Notes: generated from the sequence alone by a model not told the origin. A stretch of DNA of 64,000 bases from Aliishimia sp963678085 (GCA_963678085.1 OY782680.1:2728001-2792000), one strand, 5' to 3'. Counted from the first letter of the stretch, positions 1-9,073 are shown. Numbers and translations: made by a program.

Positions 1-1117
1 TCACATCACTTGCCGCCTTGCGCGTAAAGACCGGGAAATCCGCAAGCCCCTGAACCTGGGCGTGTTTGATCTCTGTATCCCAATAGGCCCCTTTGACCAG
101 ACGAACCATGATGCGCCGCTCATGGGTAACCGCCATCTGGTAGAGCCCCTCGATGACATCGGCCGCGCGCCGCCCATAGGCCTGCACCACAACGCCAAAG
201 CCATCCCAACCCGCCAGCTCTGGATCAGCCAATGTCGCCTCAATCACTTTCAGCGACAATCCCAGGCGGTCGGCCTCCTCCGCATCAATATTGAGCCCCA
301 TACCCGCACGCGCCGCCTGTCGCGCCAGTCCCGTCAAAACAGGAACGAGCTCTGCCATGACCCGTTCGGTTTTGGCCAGCTCATAGCGGGGGTGCAGGGC
401 AGAGAGCTTGACGGAGATGCCTGGATTGGCGGTTATGTCATCCCCTTGGCACGCGGAGGCAATCTGCTCAATCGCCTCGCTATAGGAACGCGCATATCGC
501 GCCGCATCCGCTGCGGTCATCGCCGCTTCGCCCAGCATGTCATAGGAATAGGTGTAACCCTTTGCCTGCATCGCGCGCCCGCGCGCCATGGCAGCCTCAA
601 TATCCTCGCCAAGAACGAATTGCCGCCCCATTTGCTTGATGGCCGCCGAAACAGCGCTGCGAATGACCGGCTCGCCAAGACGACGGATCATTTTGCGCAG
701 CGTGCTGGCGACCCCTGGTTCAGCCCCGCCAAGCACACGCCCGGTCAGCAAAAGCCCCCAGGTTGAGGCGTTCACCAGCGGAGAGCTAGACTGGCCAAGA
801 TGCTCCGACCAATTTGACGGGGCGATCTTATCTTCGATCAGCGCATCAATCGTGGTGGGGTCCGGCACGCGTAACAGCGCCTCGGCCAGACACATAAGCG
901 CAACGCCCTCATCGGTGGACAGACCATATTCGGCAAGAAACACCTCCATCAGGCCCGGTGTTGCAGATTGGCGGATTTGCTCAACAAGCGTCGCGGCACG
1001 GGCAACAATTGAGGCGCGCGTATGATCGTCAAGCCTTGCTGCACCGACAAGATCCGCAATGATCTCCGCCTCGCTGCGCCGCTTATTTCTGTCCCAAACC
1101 GCGTCAATCTCAATCAT
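1..1117 (-). CDS. putA: PutA, bifunctional proline dehydrogenase / P5C dehydrogenase, 5' part
   Basis: This is the first 372 codons of PutA; the gene runs off the left edge. PutA oxidises proline to pyrroline-5-carboxylate with FAD and then to glutamate with NAD. The translated minus strand starts MIEIDAVWDRN and reaches the proline dehydrogenase barrel motif VRLVKGAYWDTEIK near residue 355. No ribbon-helix-helix DNA-binding domain precedes the helical domain, so this is the non-autoregulating form, which fits the separate regulator encoded divergently at 1234. The ATG at 1117 follows a strong GAGGAGG site. The aldehyde dehydrogenase half lies outside the window and cannot be checked. Confidence 0.93.
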   Translation of the reverse strand, partial: MIEIDAVWDRNKRRSEAEIIADLVGAARLDDHTRASIVARAATLVEQIRQSATPGLMEVFLAEYGLSTDEGVALMCLAEALLRVPDPTTIDALIEDKIAPSNWSEHLGQSSSPLVNASTWGLLLTGRVLGGAEPGVASTLRKMIRRLGEPVIRSAVSAAIKQMGRQFVLGEDIEAAMARGRAMQAKGYTYSYDMLGEAAMTAADAARYARSYSEAIEQIASACQGDDITANPGISVKLSALHPRYELAKTERVMAELVPVLTGLARQAARAGMGLNIDAEEADRLGLSLKVIEATLADPELAGWDGFGVVVQAYGRRAADVIEGLYQMAVTHERRIMVRLVKGAYWDTEIKHAQVQGLADFPVFTRKAASDV

Positions 1118-1233
1118 CTGCACGCCTCCTCTTGCTTCTTTCTACATATCACGTTGCGCGCAGGCGTTTCGTCTGTATTTTGACCCAAAGAAGACAATTC
1201 GACTAAGTTTTCATCCAACCTTAGGAAATCACT
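1118..1233. promoter_or_regulatory. putA / putR divergent intergenic region
   Basis: This 116-base AT-rich gap separates the divergent putA and Lrp-type regulator genes. It must hold both promoters and, by analogy with other PutR/PutA pairs, the Lrp-type binding sites. I see no perfect palindrome, as is usual for Lrp-family operators, so no exact operator can be placed. Confidence 0.5.
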
Positions 1234-1704
1234 ATGAGTACCGAAACTAGCTTGGACGCTTTGGATCGCCGCATCTTAAATGTCCTAACAGCCGATGCGC
1301 GAATTTCTATGACCGCGCTGGGGCAACGCGTCGGTCTGTCCAAAACCCCGGTCACGGCGCGGGTCAAGCGGCTGGAAGCCCTTGGCGTGATCACCGGATA
1401 CCGTGCCCAGCTGTCGGCTCAAAAACTGGGCCTGGAGCACGTCGCCTTCCTAGAGGTCAAACTCTCCGACACGCGCGAGCAGTGCTTACACGATTTCAAC
1501 AATGCGGTGCGCAAGATCGCAGAGGTCGAGTCGTGCCACATGATCGCAGGGGGTTTTGACTATCTGCTGAAAGTCAGGACCAAGGACATTAACGACTATC
1601 GGCGCGTTCTGGGGGAGCAGATTTCACAATTGCCCCATATCGCCTCCACATCGACCTATGTATCGATGGAGAGCGTTTTGGAGTCGGGCGTTCTACAGAT
1701 CTGA
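1234..1704 (+). CDS. putR: Lrp/AsnC-family regulator, probable PutR
   Basis: A 156-residue Lrp/AsnC-type regulator. The N-terminal winged helix-turn-helix is at about residues 8-60 (LDRRILNVLTADARISMTAL, then KTPVTARVKRLEALGVI), followed by the RAM ligand-sensing domain at about 70-145. Members of this family next to putA usually activate putA in the presence of proline and repress themselves. The divergent arrangement with putA supports that role here. The ATG at 1234 is preceded by a weak TAGGAAA ribosome site. Proline as effector is inferred from position only. Confidence 0.85.
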   Translation: MSTETSLDALDRRILNVLTADARISMTALGQRVGLSKTPVTARVKRLEALGVITGYRAQLSAQKLGLEHVAFLEVKLSDTREQCLHDFNNAVRKIAEVESCHMIAGGFDYLLKVRTKDINDYRRVLGEQISQLPHIASTSTYVSMESVLESGVLQI

Positions 1705-1727
1705 TGCATCACCAGATTTGGCAGGGT

Positions 1728-1804
1728 TGGTAGCGTGAGGCGGACTTGAACCGCCGACCCCAGCATTATGAGTGCTGTGCTCTAACCAGCTGAGCTATCA
1801 CGCC
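1728..1804 (-). tRNA. tRNA-Met (CAT), elongator
   Basis: A complete 77-nt cloverleaf reads on the minus strand. The acceptor GGCGTGA pairs with TCACGCT (G-U at the end), the D arm reads AGCTCAGCTGGTTAGAGC, and the anticodon stem CAGCA/TGCTG has loop CTCATAA (anticodon CAT). The T arm is GGCGGTTCAAGTCCGCC and the CCA end is encoded. The sequence GAGCACAGCACTCATAATGCTG closely resembles elongator tRNA-Met. A tRNA-Ile with lysidine-modified CAT is the alternative, judged less likely. Confidence 0.92.
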
Positions 1805-1818
1805 GTACCGTGGGGGCT

Positions 1819-1847
1819 GCACTAAATCGCGCGGGCGTGGCTGTCAA
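1819..1847 (-). promoter_or_regulatory. sigma-70-type promoter of tRNA-Met
   Basis: On the minus strand a perfect TTGACA (1847-1842) is followed after 17 bases by TAGTGC (1824-1819), placing transcription start a few bases before the tRNA 5' end at 1804. A strong -35 with a weak -10 is common at alphaproteobacterial stable-RNA promoters. Seen in sequence, not verified experimentally. Confidence 0.6.
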
Positions 1848-1977
1848 ACGCTTTTTAAGCCTTTTTTGCATTTGCGGTAGCGCAATTATTGAAATTCATG
1901 TGGGGGCGGCTAAGCGACTTGGCAGCAAATCCCGCCGTGATAGGATCGCTTGAAAATGCAGGATGCGGAGATAAAGC

Positions 1978-3393
1978 GTGCCGACGCGTAGCCAAACACC
2001 CCTTAAGCGCGGCGCAGCGCAAATCACGTCTCTCATCTCATCGGGCCAGGTCTCTGCGGTGGAGATTGCACAAGAGGCGCTTGACTGGATTGCTGCGCAA
2101 GAACCTGCTTTGAATGCGCTAAGTGAAACGACCACCGATCAAGCCCTCAGCGCGGCCGCGGCCATTGATGCGACCCGTTCGCGGGACGAGACGCTTGGCC
2201 CATTGGCCGGGGTGCCGGTAACGATCAAGAATAATGTGGATCAAGCCGGAACCCGCAACACCGGCAGCATAAAGCAAGCCCAAGACTTGATGGCGGGCGA
2301 AGATAGTCCGCTGGTGGCCCATCTGCGCCGCGCCGGTGCGGTTATCGTGGGGCGCAGTAATGTTCCGGCCTTTTCCTTTCGCTGGTTCACCGATAGCGCC
2401 TTGCATGGGCGAACAGTGAACCCCTTTGGTGCACAGCTCAGCCCTGGGGGATCCTCCGGCGGCGCTGCGGTGAGCGTGGCGGCGGGCTATGTTCCGCTGG
2501 CCCATGGCAATGATATCGGTGGCTCAATCCGCTTTCCCGCCCTTGCCTGTGGCATCTATGGCCTGCGCCCAAGCGTGGGGCGGATCGCCTCTTATTCTGG
2601 CTCGGGCGGCGGGGAGCGGGCGCTCACGTCCCAGCTCATTACAGTTGAGGGCCCCTTGGCGCGCAGCATTGAAGATTTGCGCCTTGGCCTTAACATCATG
2701 GCCCAGCCCGATCCCCGCGACCCGCAGCATGTGCCAATGCCCAGCATCACGCGCTGCGCGCCGCCAAAACAGGTTGGGCTAATGCTTGATGGCGCGGCGG
2801 GCGAGATATTAACATCACTGGAAGATGCCGCCCAGGTTCTTATGAGCCAGGGGATCGACGTCATTCCCCTCTCGCTGCCGCGTTTTACCGAGGCCAAAGA
2901 GATCTGGGAAAGACTGGTTCTTGGGGCGCTGCGCTCTCACTATATGGATGCTATTGAGAAAAGCGACGATGCGCCTTTGATCCATAAAATCGAAACGCTC
3001 CGCTCTATGCATGCAGAGCAAACGGTTGATCAGCTGCATGATGACTGGGCACAGCGGCTGCAAATCCAACGCGCGTGGTCCGAGATCTTTCGCCGCACGC
3101 CCGTAGTGCTCTTGCCGGTAAGCTATCGCCATGGTTTGAAAGTTGATGCGGATCAGGGCTCAGCCGACAGTTTGCAGGCGTTATTCGCAGATCAAGCGCC
3201 CCTGCTTGCCACCGCTCTAACCGGCGTTCCGGGGCTGAGCGTTCCCCTTGGGCTTGCAGCAGATGGCGCACCACGGGGCGTGCAGCTGATTGGGCGCTGG
3301 TGGCAAGAGGGCGAAGTCCTGGCTATCGGATCACTATTAGAGGCGCATTTCCCCTTGCCCCTGCCCCCGTTTTTGCGAAAAGACAGCGTATGA
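1978..3393 (+). CDS. amidase (amidase signature family)
   Basis: A 471-residue amidase signature enzyme that hydrolyses an amide to acid and ammonia; substrate unknown. The Ser-cisSer-Lys triad can be read as Lys84 (VTIKNNVD), Ser159 (PGGSSGGAAVSVAAG) and nucleophile Ser183 (GNDIGGSIRFPA). The GTG at 1978 has GGAG seven bases upstream. It is not GatA: the downstream gene is holB and no gatB or gatC is present. Its stop overlaps the holB start (ATGA), so the two are translationally coupled, an unusual partner for a clamp-loader gene. Confidence 0.88.
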   Translation: MPTRSQTPLKRGAAQITSLISSGQVSAVEIAQEALDWIAAQEPALNALSETTTDQALSAAAAIDATRSRDETLGPLAGVPVTIKNNVDQAGTRNTGSIKQAQDLMAGEDSPLVAHLRRAGAVIVGRSNVPAFSFRWFTDSALHGRTVNPFGAQLSPGGSSGGAAVSVAAGYVPLAHGNDIGGSIRFPALACGIYGLRPSVGRIASYSGSGGGERALTSQLITVEGPLARSIEDLRLGLNIMAQPDPRDPQHVPMPSITRCAPPKQVGLMLDGAAGEILTSLEDAAQVLMSQGIDVIPLSLPRFTEAKEIWERLVLGALRSHYMDAIEKSDDAPLIHKIETLRSMHAEQTVDQLHDDWAQRLQIQRAWSEIFRRTPVVLLPVSYRHGLKVDADQGSADSLQALFADQAPLLATALTGVPGLSVPLGLAADGAPRGVQLIGRWWQEGEVLAIGSLLEAHFPLPLPPFLRKDSV

Positions 3394-4529
3394 GTAACAG
3401 CGAGCGCCCTGATCAAATCCCCGATCAAATTCCTGGTGCCCCCCATCCCCGTTCAACCTTTGCGCTTTTTGGCCAAAGCGAGGCGGAAGCGACGTTTTTG
3501 CAAGCCTTTGCCGGGGGGCGATCGCACCATGCCTGGATGCTGTGCGGACCTATGGGAATTGGCAAAGCGACCCTAGCCTATCGGATTGCGCGATTTTTGC
3601 TCTCGCGCCCCGTCCAGGCTGCAGGGATGTTCGCAGAGCCCGAGCCAGAGACGTTAGAGATTTCCCCAGAGCACCCCGTCGCCCGGCGAATCTGCGCACA
3701 GGCGGAGCCGGGTTTGCGTGTTGTTACCCGAAGCGTTGATGAAAAAACCAAGCGGCTGCGCGCCGAAATCAGCGTGAAGGACATCCGCGCGTTGGCGGGC
3801 TTCTTTCAACTTTCGCAGACCGATGGTGGGCGACGGATCGTTATCGTGGACAGCGCCGATGACATGAATGTCGCAGCAGCCAACGCGCTCCTCAAAATGC
3901 TCGAAGAGCCCCCATCCCACACCACGTTTTTGCTCATCGCCCATCAGCCCACACGCCTACTTCCAACGATCCGCTCACGCTGCCGGACCTTGCGCTGCGC
4001 CCCGCTTGACCCGGACCCTATGCAACGCGCGCTCGCGCATCTGGAAATGCCAATTGACACCGATGCAAGCGCCCTTTCTGAGCTGGCCTCCGGCTCGGTC
4101 GGGCGCGCCTTGCACCTGCAAAACAGTGGCGGGGTTACGCTTTATGGCGAGCTGATCACCCTTTTGCACTCAATGCCGTCTCTTGAGCGACAGAAGGCAG
4201 TTGCGCTGTGTGACAGCATGGCCGGAGCACAAGCAAGAGAGGCGCGAGAGCTGTTCGTTTCGCTCTTAGAAATAGCACTCTCCCGGCTCGCCCGGCAAGG
4301 CGCCAGCGGGCATGCGCGACCCCAAGCAGCCACGGGGGAAAGCGAAACCTTTGCCAAGCTCGCCCCAGATTTTCATGGCGCGCGTTTATGGGCAGAGCGC
4401 GCCAGTGATCTGTTGCCCCGTCTCAGGCAAGGGCTGGCCGCAAACCTTGACCCCGCCGCCTTGCTGCTTGATACGCTGGTTAAGCTAAATGACACCGCCT
4501 CTGAGGCGCGCCAGCGGATAGATGCATGA
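3390..4529 (+). CDS. holB: DNA polymerase III delta' subunit
   Basis: A 379-residue clamp-loader subunit working with delta, gamma and tau to load the beta clamp. It shows an AAA+ Walker A-like motif CGPMGIGKATLAYRIARF near residue 52, a sensor region (NALLKMLEEPP) and the SRC arginine-finger motif TIRSRCRTL. I start it at ATG 3390, which overlaps the amidase stop, rather than at an in-frame ATG about 90 bases upstream inside the amidase. It overlaps tatD by ATGA. In many alphaproteobacteria tmk sits directly upstream of holB; here that place is taken by the amidase. Confidence 0.92.
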   Translation: MSNSERPDQIPDQIPGAPHPRSTFALFGQSEAEATFLQAFAGGRSHHAWMLCGPMGIGKATLAYRIARFLLSRPVQAAGMFAEPEPETLEISPEHPVARRICAQAEPGLRVVTRSVDEKTKRLRAEISVKDIRALAGFFQLSQTDGGRRIVIVDSADDMNVAAANALLKMLEEPPSHTTFLLIAHQPTRLLPTIRSRCRTLRCAPLDPDPMQRALAHLEMPIDTDASALSELASGSVGRALHLQNSGGVTLYGELITLLHSMPSLERQKAVALCDSMAGAQAREARELFVSLLEIALSRLARQGASGHARPQAATGESETFAKLAPDFHGARLWAERASDLLPRLRQGLAANLDPAALLLDTLVKLNDTASEARQRIDA

Positions 4530-5332
4530 CCCAAATTCCTCTCATTACCGATAGCCATTGCCACCTTGATTTCCCGCAATTCGATGGCGAGCATGAGGCC
4601 CTTATCGCGCGCGCCGCCGCAGCTGGTGTGACGCGCATGGTTACGATTTGCACAAAACTTCGACAAGAGCCGCAAATTCGCGCGCTCGCAGAGGCACATG
4701 CGCCCGTCTTCTATGCCGCTGGCACCCATCCGATGAGCGCCGCCGATGAACCCATGGCAAGCCTTGAGCAGCTGATCACCCTCGCCCAGCACCCGAAATT
4801 TGTCGGGATTGGCGAAACAGGGCTAGACTATCACTATACGATCGAAAGCAAAGAGGTGCAAAAGCGCTCCTTGCAGATCCATATCGAAGCGGTGCAAGAA
4901 ACTGGCCTGCCGCTGATTATCCATTCGCGCGATGCGGATGAGGATATGGCGCAGATTTTGGCGCAAGCACATAATCATAAGCCCTTCACCTGCGTGCTGC
5001 ATTGCTTCTCCTCCGGCCCGGATCTTGCAAGAGCGGCCTTGGATTTGGGGTTTTACCTGTCCATGTCCGGCATCGCGGCCTTTCCCAAAAGCCAAGCCTT
5101 GCGCGATATCTTCGCCGCCGCCCCGCTAGAGCGGATCTTGCTGGAAACCGACAGCCCCTATCTTGCGCCCCCTCCCCATCGCGGCAAACGTAATGAGCCC
5201 GCCTTTACCGCACATACTGCCAAAGTGGGCGCAGAGCTGTTCGGGATCAGCTATGAAGACTTCGCCGCCCAGACAGAAAAGAACTTTGAGACCTTGTTTT
5301 GGAAAGCCGCAGATTACGAGGCCGATGGATGA
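4526..5332 (+). CDS. tatD: TatD-family metal-dependent hydrolase
   Basis: A 268-residue TIM-barrel hydrolase of the TatD DNase family, whose members act as 3'-5' exonucleases or D-aminoacyl-tRNA deacylases. Visible motifs are the metal-binding SHCHLD (His11, His13), GIGETGLDYHY, the strand ending in HSRDADED, and ETDSPYLAPPPHRGK near the C terminus. The start ATG overlaps the holB stop and its stop overlaps the next ATG, giving a tightly coupled run from the amidase to the metallo-beta-lactamase gene. Family assignment is firm; physiological substrate is not. Confidence 0.93.
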   Translation: MTQIPLITDSHCHLDFPQFDGEHEALIARAAAAGVTRMVTICTKLRQEPQIRALAEAHAPVFYAAGTHPMSAADEPMASLEQLITLAQHPKFVGIGETGLDYHYTIESKEVQKRSLQIHIEAVQETGLPLIIHSRDADEDMAQILAQAHNHKPFTCVLHCFSSGPDLARAALDLGFYLSMSGIAAFPKSQALRDIFAAAPLERILLETDSPYLAPPPHRGKRNEPAFTAHTAKVGAELFGISYEDFAAQTEKNFETLFWKAADYEADG

Positions 5333-6129
5333 GCAATGCACGGCTCACAATCTTGGGATGCGGCTCCTCTGGGGGGGTTCCGCGCCTTGGCGGGCACTGG
5401 GGCGAGTGTGATCCAAACAATCCTAAGAACCACCGCCGCCGCTGCTCGGTCCTGATTGAGCGCATGGGACCGGATGGCACCACCACTGTCCTTATAGACA
5501 CCTCACCCGATCTGCGCAGTCAATTGCTCGATAGCGAAACCGGCCGTCTCGACGGGGTGATCTACACCCATTCCCACGCCGACCATGTGCATGGCATTGA
5601 TGATCTGCGCATGATCGTGTTCAATATGCGCGCGCGCATCCCGGTTTGGGCCGATGGGCCGACGCAGAATGCCCTATTTGATCGCTTTGCCTATGCCTTT
5701 GTGCAACCCCAAGGCTCGCCCTACCCGCCTATTTTAGAGATGCGCAGCATCGAGGGAGCCTTCGAAATTAACGGCCCCGGCGGCCCTATCCCCTTTCTCC
5801 CGTTCAAAGTCGGCCATGGCTCCATGGATGCGCTTGGGTTCCGCATAGGGGAGCTTGCCTATCTGCCGGACGTCGCCACAATTCCAGATGATGTCTGGCC
5901 AGCTCTGCAAAACCTGGATATCTGGATCGTGGATGCGCTGCGCCGAGAGCCGCATCCGACACATTCTCACCTGAGCCAAACCCTTGAGTGGATCGAAAAG
6001 ACCGGAGCCAAGCGCGGCATCCTCACCAATATGCATATCGATCTCGATTACGAAACCGTGCTGAACGAGACGCCAAACCATATCAGCCCCGCCTATGATG
6101 GGATGCAAATTGCCTTTGACCTGCCATAA
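5329..6129 (+). CDS. MBL-fold metallohydrolase (PhnP-like phosphodiesterase)
   Basis: A 266-residue metallo-beta-lactamase-fold protein. It opens with ILGCGSSGGVPRLGGHWG, has CDPNNPKNHRRRCS typical of the PhnP-like branch, and carries the zinc/manganese motif HSHADH (His81, His83, Asp85, His86). The ATG at 5329 overlaps the tatD stop; a longer reading frame starting inside tatD is unlikely. PhnP-like enzymes hydrolyse cyclic phosphodiesters, and no phosphonate genes are nearby, so the true substrate is open. TatD plus this protein is a recurrent pair in Rhodobacteraceae. Confidence 0.9.
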   Translation: MSNARLTILGCGSSGGVPRLGGHWGECDPNNPKNHRRRCSVLIERMGPDGTTTVLIDTSPDLRSQLLDSETGRLDGVIYTHSHADHVHGIDDLRMIVFNMRARIPVWADGPTQNALFDRFAYAFVQPQGSPYPPILEMRSIEGAFEINGPGGPIPFLPFKVGHGSMDALGFRIGELAYLPDVATIPDDVWPALQNLDIWIVDALRREPHPTHSHLSQTLEWIEKTGAKRGILTNMHIDLDYETVLNETPNHISPAYDGMQIAFDLP

Positions 6130-6212
6130 CGGGTGGAGCCCCGCCACGGATCCCAAAGAATGTCGTGCCGCGTCAGCGGCTCCGTTTGGTAAAGCCCTGC
6201 CCGAGACCGCCT

Positions 6213-7139
6213 GTGCAAGCCCTGCTTGACGTTATCCTTCCCGTCTTTCTGGTGATCGGCTTTGGCTATGTCGCCGTGTGGCAAAATCTGTTCCCCTTGG
6301 CTGGGGTCGATGCGGTGATGCGTTTTGCCCAGTCCATCGCCATCCCTTGCCTGCTTTTCCTCGCAATTTCCCAGATCGACATGAGGGCCAGCTTTGATCC
6401 AGGCCTATTGCTGTCATTTTACGGCGCCGCCACGATTTGTTTCATATCAGGTGTGCTCGGGGCAAAACTGCTCTTCAAGCGCGGCATCGAGGACGCAATT
6501 GCCATCGGGTTTTGCTGCCTCTTCTCCAACTCGGTGCTCCTGGGGCTGCAAATCACCGAGCGCGCCTATGGCCCCGAAGTTCTGAGCGCCAATTTCGCCA
6601 TCATCGCCTTTCATGCCCCGTTCTGCTATTTGCTTGGCATTTCCACCATGGAAATCGCGCGGGCGCGTGGCTCTGCATTGGGCGGGGCCGGGCGAAAAGT
6701 GCTGCGCGCCGTAACCCATAATGGCCTCTTTATCGGGATCTCATTGGGCTTTGTGTGGAACGTCGCAGGCCTGCCTCTCCCCACAGCCCTGCATGATGGG
6801 CTCACCATGATTTCCCGCGCCGCCCTGCCCGCTGCGCTCTTTGCCTTGGGAGGGGTGCTGTATCAATACCGGCCAGAGGGGGATTTTCGCACCATCGCCA
6901 TGATCTGCGCCATTGGGCTGATCCTGCATCCAAGCCTGACCTATCTCTTTGGCACAGCCAGCGCCCTGCCCCAAGACAGCTTCCGACCAGCGGTCATCAC
7001 AGCAGCCATGGCCCCCGGCGTGAATGCCTATCTTTTTGCCAATATGTATGGGCGCGCGCGCCGTGTTGCCGCCTCATCCGTGCTTGTGGCGACGGCCCTC
7101 TCACTCCTGACCACTTGGGTCTGGCTCCATATCCTGTAG
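6213..7139 (+). CDS. AEC-family transporter (auxin efflux carrier superfamily)
   Basis: An inner-membrane permease of about 308 residues with roughly ten hydrophobic segments. It starts QALLDVILPVFLVIGFGY as other AEC proteins do and has the conserved polar helix RFAQSIAIPCLLFLAI. I choose the GTG at 6213, which begins at the conserved N terminus; a GTG at 6165 would add 16 residues rich in Arg and Pro. Substrates of bacterial members include malate and other carboxylates, unknown here. Its 3' end overlaps the convergent Trm112-like gene by 39 bases. Confidence 0.85.
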   Translation: MQALLDVILPVFLVIGFGYVAVWQNLFPLAGVDAVMRFAQSIAIPCLLFLAISQIDMRASFDPGLLLSFYGAATICFISGVLGAKLLFKRGIEDAIAIGFCCLFSNSVLLGLQITERAYGPEVLSANFAIIAFHAPFCYLLGISTMEIARARGSALGGAGRKVLRAVTHNGLFIGISLGFVWNVAGLPLPTALHDGLTMISRAALPAALFALGGVLYQYRPEGDFRTIAMICAIGLILHPSLTYLFGTASALPQDSFRPAVITAAMAPGVNAYLFANMYGRARRVAASSVLVATALSLLTTWVWLHIL

Positions 7140-7340
7140 CTGGCCCGGCGCATCCTGCGACAACTCACGCGCTTCATCCCTCAGCATGATCGGAATACCG
7201 TTGCGGATTGGATAGGCGCATTGCGCGACCTTCGATATCAGCTCTTCTGTCTCAGCATCATAGCTCAACACCCCGCCCGTTTGCGGGCAAACGAGCGCCT
7301 CCAACATGCGGCGATCAAATGCCGGCCCCTCTGATGTCAT
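7101..7340 (-). CDS. Trm112-family small protein
   Basis: A 79-residue protein with the Trm112 core: RMLEALVCPQTGGVLSYD, then IRNGIPIMLRDEAREL. Family members are small zinc-ribbon-like partners of methyltransferases or free-standing YcaR-type proteins. Only one Cys of the usual first pair is clear (CPQTGG in place of CPxC), with another in VAQCAYPI, so metal binding is doubtful. It starts with ATG overlapping the stop of the LON-domain gene, and so is last in the trx-LON-trm112 unit. Confidence 0.88.
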   Translation of the reverse strand: MTSEGPAFDRRMLEALVCPQTGGVLSYDAETEELISKVAQCAYPIRNGIPIMLRDEARELSQDAPGQLQDMEPDPSGQE

Positions 7341-7972
7341 TGCATCCGCTCCCCTTCAGTGCCGCCCCTCAGGGCAAACTCAATTAATGTGATCAACGTC
7401 TCACGCCGCGTTGCAAGGCACGGAGCCTCAAGCAGCGCCTGTTTGTCCTCGGGCTCAAAATCCAGCATCATGGACAGAGAATTGATCATCAGCTCATCCT
7501 CCGCCTCTTGCAGCGTTTCCCAATCCGCCGATAAGCCGCGCGCCTCAAAATAGCGGCCAAGCAGAGCAAAAAACGCAGAACGCTCAAGCCCTGCATCTTT
7601 TTCACAGGCCCCAAGATCCTGCGAGAACCCCTCCCAACTAACTTGGCAGCGCCGATAGGGGGTAAAGCTCTCGCTTTCTTGCACAATCCGAAACCGCGAA
7701 ATCCCGGTCAGCGTGATCATATAGCGCCCATCTTCTGTCTCGGAAAACTGCGTGATACGCCCGGCGCAGCCGATCTTATGCAGTCCTGCCCCATGCGCTT
7801 CATTAGGCTGGACCATGCCAATAAAGCGGCCGCGCGTCTTTAGCGCATCATCAAACATCTGCAAATAGCGCGGCTCAAACAGATGCAAAGGCAAGCGCGC
7901 GCGCGGCAGCAAAAGCGCGCCGGGCAAAGGAAAGACTGGGATGAGGTCGGGGAGGTCGCCATATTTCGTCAT
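7337..7972 (-). CDS. LON substrate-binding domain protein
   Basis: A 211-residue protein consisting only of the LON N-terminal (substrate-binding) domain; no AAA+ or protease part. Characteristic segments are IPVFPLPGALLLPRARLPL, LHLFEPRYLQMFDDAL and the region IGCAGRITQFSETEDGRY. Function of stand-alone LON-N proteins is not established; a role in protein quality control is guessed from homology and from the CnoX-like gene 27 bases upstream. It overlaps the Trm112-like gene by ATGA, indicating a single transcript. Confidence 0.9.
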   Translation of the reverse strand: MTKYGDLPDLIPVFPLPGALLLPRARLPLHLFEPRYLQMFDDALKTRGRFIGMVQPNEAHGAGLHKIGCAGRITQFSETEDGRYMITLTGISRFRIVQESESFTPYRRCQVSWEGFSQDLGACEKDAGLERSAFFALLGRYFEARGLSADWETLQEAEDELMINSLSMMLDFEPEDKQALLEAPCLATRRETLITLIEFALRGGTEGERMQ

Positions 7973-7999
7973 GGCTCTTAACCTAGCGCGGCGCGTGGA

Positions 8000-8914
8000 T
8001 CAGGCAAATATCATCGAACTCAGCTTGCGACGCCCGTTCAAAACAATCGGATCATTGGCTTTGAGCGCATCGAAAATGGTGAAAAGCTGCGTCTTTGCCG
8101 CTCCATCATTCCAGTCGCGATCCCGGCGAAACAGCTCAAGCAGCTCAGCAACCGCGCCTTCCGTATCACCATTGGCATGCAGTGCCTGAGCCAAATCAAA
8201 GCGCAGTTGCAAATCATCCGGGCTTGCCGCCACCTTGTCCTTAAGCTCTTGAACCGGACCTGCCCCGGCGGCTTGCTTGGCAAGTTCAAGCTGTGCAAAA
8301 GCCGCTTCAATTTCTGTGCTGGTGGAGAGCTCGGCAGGTGCCCCATTCAAAATAGCCTCGGCCTGCTCCAGATCGTCCAAGGCAATATGCGCCCGAGCCA
8401 TACCGGCATAGGCCGCCGCGTTATTTGGATCTTCACCCAAAATCGCCGCAAAGGTCTGCGCCGCATCAACTGCAGCCCCGTCTGTTAACATCTCTTCGGC
8501 TGCCGCAAGCGCCTCTTCCAAGCCCGCGCCAGGAGCCTCGCCCCCCGCCGCCTGTATCACGCGCTCCACAAAGGCCTTAATTTCAGAATTTGGAACAGCG
8601 CCTTGAAACCCATCAACCGGCTGACCTTTGAAAAACGCATAAACCGTGGGGATGGATTGGATTTGCAGCTGGCCCGCGATCATTTGTGCCTGATCCACAT
8701 TGATCTTGACCATCTTCACCGCGCCCTTAGCCGCGCGCACCGCCTCTTCCAGCATCGGCCCCAGCGTCTTGCACGGACCACACCATGGTGCCCAAAAGTC
8801 AACAATCACGGGCGTGGTCATGGAGGCCTCAACCACATCGGACATAAAGCTCTGTTCGGACCCATCAATGATCAGGTCTGCATCTTTTGAGGCCGCACCC
8901 AAGTTCAATTCCAT
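8000..8914 (-). CDS. cnoX: thioredoxin-TPR co-chaperone, CnoX/YbbN-like
   Basis: A 304-residue protein: a thioredoxin domain at about 20-125 with active site WCGPC (Cys45, Cys48), followed by a tetratricopeptide-like helical half (about 135-300, for example DPNNAAAYAGMARAHIALDD). This matches CnoX/YbbN, which protects proteins from oxidation and hands them to GroEL or DnaK. Unlike E. coli CnoX, the catalytic CxxC is complete, as in other alphaproteobacteria, implying redox activity. It probably heads the operon with the LON-domain and Trm112 genes. Start ATG 8914. Confidence 0.9.
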   Translation of the reverse strand: MELNLGAASKDADLIIDGSEQSFMSDVVEASMTTPVIVDFWAPWCGPCKTLGPMLEEAVRAAKGAVKMVKINVDQAQMIAGQLQIQSIPTVYAFFKGQPVDGFQGAVPNSEIKAFVERVIQAAGGEAPGAGLEEALAAAEEMLTDGAAVDAAQTFAAILGEDPNNAAAYAGMARAHIALDDLEQAEAILNGAPAELSTSTEIEAAFAQLELAKQAAGAGPVQELKDKVAASPDDLQLRFDLAQALHANGDTEGAVAELLELFRRDRDWNDGAAKTQLFTIFDALKANDPIVLNGRRKLSSMIFA

Positions 8915-9073
8915 GCTCTTCGCTCCATCCGAGAAATGCCTTGCCGCTATATGGACTGCCGCGCAGGATTTTCCAATACGGCAAGCCAGAATTTCGTTGA
9001 GATCACAGGGGAAACACGACCACGAAAGATCTCTGCACAGCGCGCGGGCTTAGCGCTCTTTCAATTTGGCAAG

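Noticed and set aside
1..1025. Plus-strand frames of 234 and 145 codons at the left edge
   Set aside because: They are antisense to putA, whose minus-strand translation shows unmistakable proline dehydrogenase motifs.
1705..1977. tRNA-Met as an integration site for a mobile element
   Set aside because: No integrase gene and no repeat of the tRNA 3' end were seen; the neighbouring genes look native.
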